The notes beneath the pieces are model-generated. The model did no database searches and was not told where the DNA came from. It worked only from the letters and a program-made list of their open reading frames with translations. From positions 1 through 64,000 of the forward strand of contig NZ_FWFG01000035.1 of NCBI RefSeq assembly GCF_900163655.1: a stretch of 64,000 bases of DNA, written 5' to 3'. Below, in pieces: positions 1 to 8,209 of the stretch (positions are counted from its first letter, which is position 1; the number at the start of each line of letters is the position of its first letter). This stretch comes from Brachybacterium nesterenkovii (lineage in GTDB: Bacteria; Actinomycetota; Actinomycetes; Actinomycetales; Dermabacteraceae). The position numbers and the translations under genes are program-made.

Positions 1-77
1 ACGTTGTGCACGCCTCCTGCGGCGCACGCCCGCGGGGGTTGCGGGGGTGCGGCGCAGGAGGCGTGCACAACGTGGAC
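1..77. repeat. Palindromic element, left flank of broken endonuclease gene
   Basis: Positions 1-21 are a perfect reverse complement of 53-73, giving a 21-bp stem with a 31-nt G-rich loop. The right arm continues to TGGAC at 73-77; the left arm presumably starts with GTCCA just outside the window, so the element is cut by the window edge. It contains no gene. The rest of 1-389 holds one arm of a larger inverted repeat and otherwise nothing I recognise. Confidence 0.8.
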
Positions 78-130
78 TGTCACGTCCGCTCACCTGCGCA
101 TGTGCGGGCGACCGGACGCTGGAGTCCATG
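68..130 (+). repeat. Inverted repeat, left copy
   Basis: About 63 bp that recur in inverted orientation at 1352-1413, with roughly three quarters of positions identical. Conserved blocks include CACCTGCGCATGTGCGGGCG and GACCGGACGC. The pair brackets the broken AbiEi/DUF559 gene. Confidence 0.7.
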
Positions 131-389
131 TTCTGCTCGCGACCGCCGGATCTCGGCGGACGGGGTGCCCAGCGTGCGTGCAGGTCCGCGCTGGATCCAG
201 CCAAACGGTCCCGGTCATCGACGACTCCGAGGCACGTGCGGGGTGAGCCGCGGGACCGCCCGTTGCGCATGCCGCGCCATCGGTCCGGTTGGCGGAGGAC
301 GCCGAGGCTCGATCTCTCCCCAACGGCGCGTCATCCACTGCGGACAGGCAGGCCTTCCGCCACACGTGCTGCCCGCAGACCGTTGCTCC

Positions 390-1344
390 ATGGATCCAGC
401 CCGATCGCGCCATCGCCTCCATGTCCTCCGGACGTCTGATCTCCATGCCGAGGGCGTGAGCCGGCGGGAACGGGAGCGGCTCGTGACGTCCGGCCGCCTC
501 GTCCGTCTGGGGAGATCCTGGTACGGCTCCGCCCTGACGCCACCGGATGTCGCGGCGTCGCTCGCGAGCGGGCACCGTCTGACCTGCGTGTCTGCCCTCG
601 GCCATCACGGGCTGTGGGTGCCGCTTCATCATGGGCGGCACGAGGTGGGGCTGCGGGGGGCCCGAAGGGCGAACAGCCGCGCCGAGTGATCGACGGGCGC
701 GAGCATCGTTCTCGGGCGCTGGAGTCGGGATGGGCGCCGGGACTGCGACAGGGCCCGGCCGCATTCGGGCGGGCGAGGCCGTGCGCGATCACGGGTTCGT
801 CCGGGTGTGGCCGGACGACGGGCCGATCATGCCGCCGCGGATCGCGCTGGAGCATGCAGCTCGGTGCCTGAGCGTCGAGGACCTCGCGATCCTGCTCGAG
901 TCGGCCGCGAACACGCGGCTGCTGTCCGTGGGCGAGATCGACGCGCTCGTGGCGACGTTTCCCGTGAAGACGCGTCGAGCCGTCGGCGAGGTGGTGCCGT
1001 GGGCGCAGTCAGGCACGGAGACCCGCGTGCGCCGATTCCTTCAGCGCTCGGGGGTGACGGTGCCCCCGCAGGCCGGACTGCTCCCCGACGAGCGCATGGA
1101 CATGGTGGTGGGCGAGTTGCTCGTGATCGAGTGCGACAGCCACGGTCACCATGAGGATCCGCGCGCCTATAAGAATGATCGCCGGCGCGATCAGCAGCTG
1201 CTGCTGCTCGGCTACCGGGTGCTGCGCCTGACCTGGGAGGACGTGATGCTGAACTGGCCCCGCACACAGGAGCTGCTGCGGCGGATCATCGCGCTCGAGC
1301 TGCACCGGGCACCGCGAAATCGGCGGGGCCTCGCGGGCAGGTGA
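390..1344 (+). pseudogene. Broken AbiEi-type/DUF559 endonuclease gene
   Basis: Two blocks in different frames match the intact paralogue at 21832-22707. The N-terminal block (ATG 390 to the stop at 687-689) carries the AbiEi-like winged-helix start, including SGRLVRLGRSWYGSA and SGHRLTCVSALGHHGLW. The C-terminal block resumes near 778 one frame over and holds the DUF559 (Vsr-like) nuclease core, with GTETRVRRFL, DMVVGELLVIECD and YRVLRLTWEDVM. About 90 bp between roughly 686 and 776 has no counterpart in the paralogue and causes the frame change and stop. The family fuses a winged-helix domain to a PD-(D/E)xK-like nuclease; the cellular role is not established. A programmed event or assembly error is possible, but an insertion-disrupted gene is the simplest reading. 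Confidence 0.75.
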
Positions 1345-1351
1345 GCACAAG

Positions 1352-1413
1352 GTGGTCTGTGGCGTCCGGTCGTCTGCACATACGCAGGTCAGAGGACGTC
1401 AGAGTCCATGTTG
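1352..1413 (-). repeat. Inverted repeat, right copy
   Basis: Reverse-strand counterpart of 68-130, starting 8 bp after the stop codon of the broken endonuclease gene. Together the two copies enclose the gene in the way terminal repeats enclose a mobile unit, although no transposase is present. Confidence 0.7.
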
Positions 1414-1448
1414 TGTACGGCATTGCGGGGCGGCGCGGCAACGTGGAC
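1404..1448. repeat. 45-bp palindromic element, right flank
   Basis: GTCCATGTTG at the left end pairs with CAACGTGGAC at the right end, with one G-T type mismatch. It has the same GTCCA...TGGAC ends and the same GTTG inner sequence as the element at 1-77, so the gene is flanked on both sides by one palindrome family. Confidence 0.7.
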
Positions 1449-1479
1449 TGCGCGGCCCCGGGGGGCCGTGCCCCGGCGG

Positions 1480-2904
1480 TCAGACCTCGTCGCCGCTCGT
1501 GATGGCCGTGGCCTCCTCCTCGGCGGAGAGGTGCGGCCGGGTCACGCGGTGCAGGGTGCCGCGCCCCGTCAGCAGGATCACGATCCCGACCGCGATGGCG
1601 AGCGCCGCCACGAGGTAGGGCACGGGCGCCCCGAGCGCGGCGGCGATCGGGCCCGCGACGGCGGCGGACACGGCGCCACCGAAGAAGCGCACGCCCGAGT
1701 ACGCCGAGCTCGCGACCGAGCGGGGCAGAGCGGTGGCCTCCATGACCGTCTCGGTGAGCGCGGTGTTCATGATGCCCTGGAGCAGGCCGCCGGCGATGAT
1801 CACGACCACCATCGCTGCGAGCGACGACTGCAGCGCGGCCATGAGGAGCATGACCGCGATGAGACCGGCCATCGTCGCCACGAGCGTGCGGACGAGTCCG
1901 AGCGCGCGCGTGAGGATGGGCGCCCCGACCACGGACGTGAGCGCGAGACCGAGCCCCCAGCCGAAGAACACCCAGCCGATGCCCATCGCGCCGAGCTCGC
2001 GTCCGTGCGCGGCGGCCGCCGCGGACAGGGGGAACGGGGAGTAGGCGAGCAGCGTGAAGAACGAGAAGTTGTAGAACACGGCGGTGCACGCGAGGGTGCG
2101 CAGGGCGGGGTCGCCGAGGGCGCGGAGCGCCGCGGTCGGCTCGACCGGCGCGGGCTTGGCCGCGCTGCGCGGCAGGAGCGCCATGATCGCGATGAACCCC
2201 AGCGCCATGAGCACCGCGGTCCCTGCGAAGGGCGCCCGCCAGGTCCACGAGCCCAGCAGGCCCCCGAGGAGGGGCCCGAAGGCCATGCCGATGCCGAGCG
2301 CCGTCTCGTACAGCATGATGGCGCCCGCGCTCGACCCGGCGGAGGCGCCCACGATCGCGGCCAGCGCGGTCGAGATGAACAGTGCGTTGCCCAGGCCCCA
2401 GCCGCCGCGCAGGGCGATGATCTCGTCGACGCTCGTCCCGGCCGCCGCGAGCCCCGCGAACACGATGATGAGCGCGAGGCCCACCAGGAGCGTCGTCCGG
2501 GTCCCCATGCGCGAGGCGATCCAGCTCGTGAACAGCATCGCGATGGCCGTGATGAAGAGGTAGCTCGTGAACAGGAGCATCGCCTGGGTGGGGCTCGCGT
2601 GGAGCTCCTCCGAGATCGCCGGGAGGATCGGGTCCACGAGCCCGATGCCCATGAACGAGACCGTCGCAGCGAACGCGATCGCCCACACCGAGCGCGGCTG
2701 GTGGAACGCGGCGGCCATCGAGGGACGTCCGTGGGTGGCGGCAGCGGACGCGTCAGCAGCGGGCGCGTTCGTCGCAGCGGCCGATGCCGCCTGCGTGCTC
2801 GGCGACGCACCGGTGGTGGTCGAGCCCGTGCCGGATGGTCCCATGGGGGAGTCGCCGGCGGCGGAGGTGGGGGTGTCTGCGGGGGCGGTGGAGGCGGTGG
2901 ACAT
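1480..2904 (-). CDS. MFS efflux transporter
   Basis: A 474-aa major facilitator with about 12 hydrophobic segments after an unusual N-terminal extension of roughly 70 residues rich in Ser, Thr, Ala and Pro. The first membrane half contains FMGIGLVDPILP, a hallmark of drug-efflux DHA1-type carriers, and the loop 2-3 region reads ASRMGTRTTLLVG (motif A-like). The ATG at 2904 was preferred over upstream in-frame starts because AAAGGCAG lies in ribosome-binding position. It is 115 bp downstream of the marR gene on the same strand, so it is probably repressed by that MarR protein and exports its ligand. The substrate is unknown. Confidence 0.85.
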   Translation of the reverse strand: MSTASTAPADTPTSAAGDSPMGPSGTGSTTTGASPSTQAASAAATNAPAADASAAATHGRPSMAAAFHQPRSVWAIAFAATVSFMGIGLVDPILPAISEELHASPTQAMLLFTSYLFITAIAMLFTSWIASRMGTRTTLLVGLALIIVFAGLAAAGTSVDEIIALRGGWGLGNALFISTALAAIVGASAGSSAGAIMLYETALGIGMAFGPLLGGLLGSWTWRAPFAGTAVLMALGFIAIMALLPRSAAKPAPVEPTAALRALGDPALRTLACTAVFYNFSFFTLLAYSPFPLSAAAAAHGRELGAMGIGWVFFGWGLGLALTSVVGAPILTRALGLVRTLVATMAGLIAVMLLMAALQSSLAAMVVVIIAGGLLQGIMNTALTETVMEATALPRSVASSAYSGVRFFGGAVSAAVAGPIAAALGAPVPYLVAALAIAVGIVILLTGRGTLHRVTRPHLSAEEEATAITSGDEV

Positions 2905-3019
2905 ACGGGGGCGGTCTGCCTTTCGTCGGTGCGCGTGGCGAGGTTGGTCTCGGGTGGCGGGATGGATCTCGGGTCGCCGGGCCCGGCTCAGCGGGCCCGT
3001 ACGCGTCACGGATTCGGCG

Positions 3020-3526
3020 TCAGCGGTCGTCGGCCCGCGGGCGAGCGGGAACCCCCTCGTCCGAGCCGGCAGCGGTGGGCGCGGCGGCGGGGATGCGCCG
3101 GGGCGCGGAGTCGGCCTCCGCGAGCAGGCGGTCGAGGAGATCGACGGCGTCGGCGAGGGTCGCGCGCTCGGCGGCGTCCAGGCCGGCCAGCAGGCCCTCG
3201 ACCTCGTCGCCCACCTGCGTGCGCCATGCGGTGAGGCGCTCGGAGCCGAGCTCGGTGAGGCTCACGAGCGAGGAGCGGGAGTCCGACGGGTCGGTCCGAC
3301 GCCGCACCAGGCCGAGCTCCTCGAGGCGCTGGACCACGGTGGTGGTGGTCGGGCGCGTGACGTTCTCGAGGGCGGCGATGGCGCTGATGCTCAGCTCGCC
3401 GTGCTGGTCGATCGCGGCGGCGACGCGCCAGGTCACGGAGGACACGCCGACGTCGGCGCGGCGGGCCGCGAGGCGCGCGAAACGGCTGCACGCGAGCGTG
3501 AGGTCGAGGGGGAGGTATCCGGGCAC
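3020..3526 (-). CDS. MarR-family transcriptional regulator
   Basis: A 168-aa MarR regulator. The winged helix is visible at residues about 45-95 (ISAIAALENVTRPTTTTVVQRLEELGLV, then the wing around RRRTDPSDSRSSLVSLTELG). The GTG at 3526 is chosen because a -10 box TATATT ends 6 nt before it, giving a leaderless transcript. A perfect-arm palindrome at 3532-3548 overlaps that -10 box, which predicts autorepression. The MFS gene follows on the same strand and the amino-acid permease diverges from it. The C-terminal 30 residues are Ala/Pro/Arg-rich and probably disordered. Confidence 0.88.
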   Translation of the reverse strand: MPGYLPLDLTLACSRFARLAARRADVGVSSVTWRVAAAIDQHGELSISAIAALENVTRPTTTTVVQRLEELGLVRRRTDPSDSRSSLVSLTELGSERLTAWRTQVGDEVEGLLAGLDAAERATLADAVDLLDRLLAEADSAPRRIPAAAPTAAGSDEGVPARPRADDR

Positions 3527-3531
3527 CGGCC

Positions 3532-3548
3532 GAATATAGTTCGTATTC
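3532..3548. promoter_or_regulatory. Candidate MarR operator over the marR -10 box
   Basis: GAATATAGTTCGTATTC has perfect 5-bp arms (GAATA/TATTC) and lies in an AT-rich patch between the divergent marR and permease genes. It covers the -10 hexamer of marR. Confidence 0.6.
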
Positions 3549-3611
3549 CTAACTGTCTGCAACGTCGGTCTCCGCCTGCGGGCGGCCGAGCCGCTGGTCG
3601 CATCCCCGTCG

Positions 3612-3617
3612 TACTCT
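3612..3617 (+). promoter_or_regulatory. Leaderless -10 box of the permease gene
   Basis: TACTCT lies 6 nt before the ATG at 3624, so transcription would start at or next to the start codon. This supports that start over downstream ones. Confidence 0.55.
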
Positions 3618-3623
3618 CGTGCA

Positions 3624-5186
3624 ATGAATGCCTCCTCCTCTCCGCCGCCCGCATCGCGCGCACCCTCCCCGCGCTCGTCGGACGGCTCCCCCCGCACAGG
3701 ACGACCCGTGCCCGACCCCAGCGCGACGGCGCCGGATCCCGCCTCGCGCCTCCCCGACGAGCACACGCTCGCCCGTTCCCTCGGGCACGGGCAGATGGCC
3801 ATGATCGCGATGGGCTCCGCGCTGGGCACGGGCCTGTTCCTCGGCTCCGGCGGCGCGATCGCGCTCGCCGGCCCCGCCGTCATCGTGTGCTTCGCCGCCG
3901 GGTCCCTGATCGCCGCCTGCATCGCCCTGTGCATGGGGGAGATGGCCTCGCGCCACCCGGTGCGCGGCGGCTTCGGCACCCTCGCGGCCCACTACCTCTC
4001 CCCATTCTGGGGTTACCTGACGCGCTGGCTGTACTGGATCGTCACGGTCGCGGTGACGGGCACCGAGCTCGTGGCCTGCGCCGCCTACCTGCAGTACTGG
4101 GCCCCCAAGGACGCCGCCGGGAAGCCGGTCCTCGATCTGTGGGTCGGCATCCTGATCTTCGCCGCGATCATCCTGGTCATCAACGTGACCAGCGTCGGCT
4201 CCTTCGGGGCGATCGAGTTCGTGCTCTCGAGCATCAAGGTGATCGCGGTGCTCCTGTTCATCCTCGTGGGCCTGTTCCTCGTGTTCTTCGGCCTGCCGAG
4301 CGCGCCTGCGCCGGGCCTGGCGAACCTCACGGCCGACGGCGGTTTCGCCCCCAACGGCTGGGGCGCGGTCTGGGTCGCGATGTGGGTGGTCATGTTCAGC
4401 TTCGGCGGCATCGAGCTGCTGTCGGTGACCGCGGCGGAGGCCAAGGACCCGTCGACGTCGATCCGCACGGCGGCGCGCACGACGGTGATCCGCCTGGCCT
4501 TCTTCTACATCCTCGCGATCACCGTGGTCGTGGCCCTGGTCCCGTGGAAGGTGGCCTCCGGCACCGGCGACGACCTGCAGATGAGCCCGTTCGTCATGGT
4601 CTTCGACCGCCTGGGGGTCCCCGGCGCCGCGAGCATCACCAACCTGCTCGTGCTCATCGCGGCCCTCTCCGCGGCCAATGCGAACCTGTACGCGGGCAGC
4701 CGCATGCTGCAGTCGCTCGCGACCGACGGCATGGCTCCCCGGTTCTTCCGGACCCTGTCGGCCCGGCGCGTCCCGTCCCGCGCGATCCTCGTCTCGAGCG
4801 CCGGCATCGTGCTGGCGGCCGTCCTCGCCTTCACGGGGGTGGCCGGGGTGTTCGGCTACATGATGAGCCTCGTGATGTTCTCGGTGCTCCTGGTGTGGGC
4901 GCTGATCCTCATCACCTACGTCGTCTACCACCGGCGCCGTGACGGCCTCGAGGTCTTCCGGGCGCCCGGTGGCGTCGTCACCGCGGTGGTCGGGCTGGTG
5001 GGCGTGATCGCCGTGTTCGCGACGGTCGCGGTCGTGCCCGAGATGCGCCTGGCGGCAATGGTCGGCGTCCCGGCCGTGCTCGTCGCGGTGGTCCTGTACC
5101 TGGCCGTGGTGCGGCGGCGCATGGACGTCTCCGCGATCGAGGAGGCCTTCGCGGAGGCCGACGCCATGCGGACCCGCGGCGCCTGA
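3624..5186 (+). CDS. APC-family amino-acid permease
   Basis: A 520-aa amino acid-polyamine-organocation permease with 12 predicted membrane segments. The substrate-binding start of helix 1 is clear (MIAMGSALGTGLFLGSGGAI, near residues 59-78), and helix 6 contains FSFGGIELLSVTAAEAKDP, the family signature. The first 45 residues are Ser/Pro-rich and probably cytoplasmic. It most resembles the D-serine/alanine/glycine and aromatic amino-acid importers (CycA/AroP type), but the substrate cannot be fixed from sequence. It diverges from marR across 97 bp holding the candidate MarR operator, so it may belong to the same regulon. Confidence 0.88.
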   Translation: MNASSSPPPASRAPSPRSSDGSPRTGRPVPDPSATAPDPASRLPDEHTLARSLGHGQMAMIAMGSALGTGLFLGSGGAIALAGPAVIVCFAAGSLIAACIALCMGEMASRHPVRGGFGTLAAHYLSPFWGYLTRWLYWIVTVAVTGTELVACAAYLQYWAPKDAAGKPVLDLWVGILIFAAIILVINVTSVGSFGAIEFVLSSIKVIAVLLFILVGLFLVFFGLPSAPAPGLANLTADGGFAPNGWGAVWVAMWVVMFSFGGIELLSVTAAEAKDPSTSIRTAARTTVIRLAFFYILAITVVVALVPWKVASGTGDDLQMSPFVMVFDRLGVPGAASITNLLVLIAALSAANANLYAGSRMLQSLATDGMAPRFFRTLSARRVPSRAILVSSAGIVLAAVLAFTGVAGVFGYMMSLVMFSVLLVWALILITYVVYHRRRDGLEVFRAPGGVVTAVVGLVGVIAVFATVAVVPEMRLAAMVGVPAVLVAVVLYLAVVRRRMDVSAIEEAFAEADAMRTRGA

Positions 5187-5375
5187 GCGGCGCCGGGGTG
5201 CCTGAAGCTCCCGGAGAGTTCCTCGGGGACCCCTGACGTCCGCACGCGCTGCTCCGACGGGTACGCTGGCACCCGCGTTGCGACCGCGTCGGGCCCAGTT
5301 CGGTCCCGCAGCGTCGTGCCCCGGATGCGGCCCGCGGGCCGCATCGATGTCCTGTCGGTCGGCGGAAGAGGCGAC

Positions 5376-6182
5376 ATGCTCGGAGCAGCGGTTCTCGGCG
5401 CGCCGCTGCGCGCGCTCGCCGTCCCGACGCTCCTGTGCGCCTCCGCCCTGGCCCTCGCCGGCTGCGATCCCCAGCCCGTCGACAGCTCCTCGTCCCGCTC
5501 CGCCGCAGTCGGCACGGAGGCTCCGACGGCATCGGCGTCCGTGGTCCCGACGCCGACCAGCGACACGTCCTCGACCGGGATGCGGATCCCGACCGTGGAG
5601 GTCGCGAGCGGGCTGCCCGAGGGGCTCGGTCCCGATCCCGCGTCCCCCGTCGTCCCCGAGGCCACGCTGGTCACTCTGCTGTCCGAGCGCCTCACCGACT
5701 CGATCTCGGGAACGCTGCGGACGGTCGTGTGCGACGGCGACCTCGAGCCCGGCGGTGCGGATCAGGTCACCTGCCGCGCCACCACTGACTCCGCAGGCGG
5801 GACCACGGACTGGCTCGCGTATGCGACGCACACCGTGGGCGGGCAGCCCGCGGTGCTGTGGCTGCAGGGGGACGCGCTCGCGCCCGAGTTCATGGCGCTC
5901 CTGGCCGCTCCCGGCGTGACGGTCTCCGCGATCTCGATCGGCCCGGGTTACGGCGGCGACCCCCTCGATGCGGCAACGGTCCGCACCGATGCCGAGCGCG
6001 TCCTCGGTGAGGAGGGGGCGGCGGCTGTGCTGAGCGGCTGCGAAGGAACGCTCGACTTCGATGTCTTCGAGCCGGTGGCCTGCACGGGGACGGCCGCGGG
6101 TGCGCCGATCCGGGCGCTCGTGCTGCCGGGGAAGATTCTCGGCGGCGACCCCGGACTCATCGTCCTGACGCAGCCCGCCTGA
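5376..6182 (+). CDS. Putative secreted lipoprotein
   Basis: A 268-aa protein with a lipoprotein signal peptide: hydrophobic stretch to residue 29 ending in LALAGC, the lipobox. Ser/Thr-rich linker follows (about 35-70). Two similar segments then appear, each with a Cys pair (VVCDGDL...VTCRAT and LSGCEGTL...VACTGT), which looks like a duplicated DUF4333-like module. ATG 5376 was chosen because GGAAGAGG precedes it and the signal peptide begins there. It stands alone between the permease and tRNA-Leu. The function is unknown; it is probably anchored on the outer face of the membrane. Confidence 0.7.
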   Translation: MLGAAVLGAPLRALAVPTLLCASALALAGCDPQPVDSSSSRSAAVGTEAPTASASVVPTPTSDTSSTGMRIPTVEVASGLPEGLGPDPASPVVPEATLVTLLSERLTDSISGTLRTVVCDGDLEPGGADQVTCRATTDSAGGTTDWLAYATHTVGGQPAVLWLQGDALAPEFMALLAAPGVTVSAISIGPGYGGDPLDAATVRTDAERVLGEEGAAAVLSGCEGTLDFDVFEPVACTGTAAGAPIRALVLPGKILGGDPGLIVLTQPA

Positions 6183-6331
6183 TCCGGGGCCGCACTGCCG
6201 GGTCGTGCCGGAGACCGGTCGACGGAGTGTGCGCAAGAGCACGGCGGACCGAGTTGGGGCGCGGGCACGGATGCGGCTACAGTGGGGGAACCTTCGGCCT
6301 CGGTGTGCTGGACACCCGGTGTCGGAGCTTC

Positions 6332-6415
6332 GCGCGAGTGGCGGAATAGGCAGACGCGCACGGTTCAGGTCCGTGTGCCCGAAAGGGCGTGGGGGTTCAA
6401 CTCCCCCCTCGCGCA
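6332..6415 (+). tRNA. tRNA-Leu (anticodon CAG)
   Basis: An 84-nt class II tRNA. The acceptor arms GCGCGAG and CTCGCGC pair perfectly, the anticodon loop TTCAGGT gives CAG, and the T arm reads GGGGGTTCAACTCCCCC. A long variable arm is present as expected for leucine. The CCA end is not encoded. Confidence 0.95.
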
Positions 6416-6451
6416 CGCGAAGGTGGTCCGGGAAACCGAGGCCGTAGCAGT

Positions 6452-6494
6452 CAGGAGACCCCCGACCGGAGAGATCCGGGGCGGGGGTCTCCTG
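6452..6494. terminator. Strong hairpin between tRNA-Leu and the SDR gene
   Basis: CAGGAGACCCCCG pairs with CGGGGGTCTCCTG, extended by CCGG/CCGG around a short AGAGAT loop. It lies downstream of the tRNA and 24 bp past the 3' end of the convergent SDR gene, so it can serve both. There is no clear T-run. Confidence 0.65.
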
Positions 6495-6517
6495 CTGTCC
6501 GGGACGGCCCGGTCGCC

Positions 6518-7333
6518 TCAGGGGAACTCGGGCAGTCCGCTGGCGGCAGTGGTCCCGCCGTCGACGGGGAGGATGGCGCCGGTGATGAAGCGGGCATCGT
6601 CGCTGGCCAGGAAGGCGACGGCGGCAGCGATGTCCTCGGGCGTCCCGTGACCGGGGAGGGCCTGGCGCTCGGCCATGGCGCGCAGCCACCCGCTGACGGG
6701 CTCGCCATCGGCGATCTCGTCGGCGACGGTCAGAGCGGGGGCGACTGCGTTGGCGCGGACCCCGAACTCGCCGAGCTCGACCGCGAGAGAGCGCGTCAGG
6801 TTCACCACCGCTCCCTTCGCCGCATTGTGGGCTGCCGTGCCCCGATCGCCCCCGAGTCCGCTGATGGAGGCGGTGTTGACGATGCTCCCTCGGCTTCGCT
6901 TGAGGTGGGGGAGGACGGCCTGGGCGCCGAGGAAGACGCTGTCGACGTTGGTGGACATCTGGTGCTGCCAGGCCGCGCTGCTGAGCTCGTCGAAGCGCTG
7001 GACGTGCCCGGTGCCGGCGTTGAAGACGAGGACGTCGAGCCCGCCGAAGCGGTCGACGGCCGCGCGGACCGCGGCCTCGAGGTCGTCACGTGCGGTGACG
7101 TCCGCGGTGACCGCCAGAGCTCGCGTGGAGCCGAGGTCCTCCACCAGGGCGTCCAGGCGGCCGCGACGGCGCCCGAGCGCGACGATGTTCGCGCCTTCTG
7201 CCGACAGGCGACGGGAGATCGCGCCGCCGATCCAGCCGGTGGCGCCGGTGACGAGGACCGTGCGGCCGGTGAAACGGCGGCCGTCGCCGGACGGCCCGGT
7301 GACCGGGGCGGCAGGCATGGAGGCTACTCGCAT
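6518..7333 (-). CDS. SDR-family oxidoreductase with Tyr-to-His change in the active site
   Basis: A 271-aa classical short-chain dehydrogenase/reductase. The Rossmann motif is VTGATGWIGGAIS (residues 28-40), followed by FNAG near 104-107 and the C-terminal DGGTT. Catalytic Ser156 and Lys173 are in place, but the residue that should be the catalytic Tyr is His169 (AAHNAAKG), so normal SDR catalysis is doubtful. Start at 7333 (ATG) or 7318 (ATG). The upstream 45 bp read in frame as the tail of another minus-strand protein (AVRGATSLGFTLTD) whose TGA overlaps this ATG as TGATG, a sign of former translational coupling to a lost gene. It may be a decaying or non-enzymatic paralogue. Confidence 0.8.
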   Translation of the reverse strand: MRVASMPAAPVTGPSGDGRRFTGRTVLVTGATGWIGGAISRRLSAEGANIVALGRRRGRLDALVEDLGSTRALAVTADVTARDDLEAAVRAAVDRFGGLDVLVFNAGTGHVQRFDELSSAAWQHQMSTNVDSVFLGAQAVLPHLKRSRGSIVNTASISGLGGDRGTAAHNAAKGAVVNLTRSLAVELGEFGVRANAVAPALTVADEIADGEPVSGWLRAMAERQALPGHGTPEDIAAAVAFLASDDARFITGAILPVDGGTTAASGLPEFP

Positions 7334-7377
7334 CAGTCGGTGAGGGTGAAGCCGAGGCTGGTGGCCCCGCGGACGGC

Positions 7378-7824
7378 GTGGGGGGCGGGACCGTCTACCG
7401 TCACTTCCCCACCAAGGATGCCCTCGTCTCCGCCCTGTTCGCCGCCGAGCTCGACGCCGAGATCGCCCGCTCCCGTTCGGCGGCGCAGAGCGACGACGCC
7501 TGGGCTGCGCTGCTCGGCTATCTCGACGAGACGCTGCGACGGCAGGCCGCCAACCGGGGCCTGCGCGCCCTTCTGTGCCCGTCCGGATCCGCCTTCCCCT
7601 CGGTGCAGGAGTGCAGGGCCGTGGTCGACCCCCATCTGGAGATCCTCATCGACCGCGCCCGCAGCCAGGGTGCGCTGCGCGCGGACGCCACCGCCCGCGA
7701 TATCACCCTTCTCCAGGTCGCGCTCGTCGGCATCATGGACGCGACCCCCGGCGACCCCGATGCCTATCGACGCCATCTGGCCGTCCATCTCGACGGCCTG
7801 CGGAAGAGGGGAGCTGGTGAGTAG
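7378..7824 (+). pseudogene. TetR-family regulator lacking most of its DNA-binding domain
   Basis: The open frame starts at the end of the TetR helix-turn-helix (GGGTVYRHFPTKDALVSAL) and continues through a normal ligand-binding core of about 130 residues. The usual 35-40 residues before this point, with helix 1 and most of the HTH, are missing; the frame reads on upstream as low-complexity sequence with no HTH. The GTG at 7378 is simply the first usable start. Because the divergent SDR gene begins only 45 bp away and carries the tail of a lost gene, a deletion probably fused the two. If translated at 148 aa, it could not bind DNA in the usual way. Confidence 0.7.
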
Positions 7825-7877
7825 AGCGTCGTGACCCGCCGGCCGGCAGTGTCCCGCCGGTCCCTCGCCGCACCGCG

Positions 7878-7883
7878 TAGCCT
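7878..7883 (+). promoter_or_regulatory. Leaderless -10 box
   Basis: TAGCCT lies 6 nt before the ATG of the 74-aa membrane protein gene at 7890. Confidence 0.5.
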
Positions 7884-7889
7884 CGAGCC

Positions 7890-8114
7890 ATGACCACGAT
7901 GCTCTCGCCCATCCTCGCCTTCTGCGCCGCGGGCGCCCTCGCCGTGGCCGCGACCGTGGCTCTCGGCGCGTTCCTGGCCAAGCGGCACAACCGGGCGATG
8001 GCCGAGCAGACGCTGCGCGAGATCCAGGACGACGGGAGCGGGCGAGACGCGGGTCCGGACCAGGCGGCCGGGAGGGATCAGCGGAGCGGTGCCGAGGGGC
8101 CGACCCGCGACTGA
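7890..8114 (+). CDS. Small single-pass membrane protein
   Basis: A 74-aa protein with one hydrophobic segment (about residues 5-29) and a charged Gly/Asp/Gln-rich tail. I do not recognise a family. The properly spaced TAGCCT box before the ATG supports expression. It sits alone between the TetR remnant and a convergent GNAT gene. Confidence 0.5.
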   Translation: MTTMLSPILAFCAAGALAVAATVALGAFLAKRHNRAMAEQTLREIQDDGSGRDAGPDQAAGRDQRSGAEGPTRD

Positions 8115-8209
8115 CGGCGCCAGATGCCGCAGGGCATCGCCGGAGTCCGGTGGGGGCTGCCGCCGAGGACTCCTTCCCTGATGCCCGCCTCCGATGCCCG
8201 GCGCGGGCG

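Noticed and set aside
6332-6415. tRNA-Leu considered as an integration site of a genomic island
   Set aside because: No integrase gene and no repeat of the tRNA 3' end were seen nearby; the flanking genes look chromosomal.
3549-6689. Very long open frame on the minus strand (over 1000 codons) opposite the permease and lipoprotein genes
   Set aside because: Strong GC skew in codon third positions keeps antisense frames open. The translation is Arg/His/Gly-rich without domains, while the plus-strand genes have clear motifs and promoters.
6389-7834. Long plus-strand open frame spanning the SDR and TetR region
   Set aside because: It is antisense to the SDR for most of its length, is low-complexity, and does not match the TetR frame, which lies in another phase.
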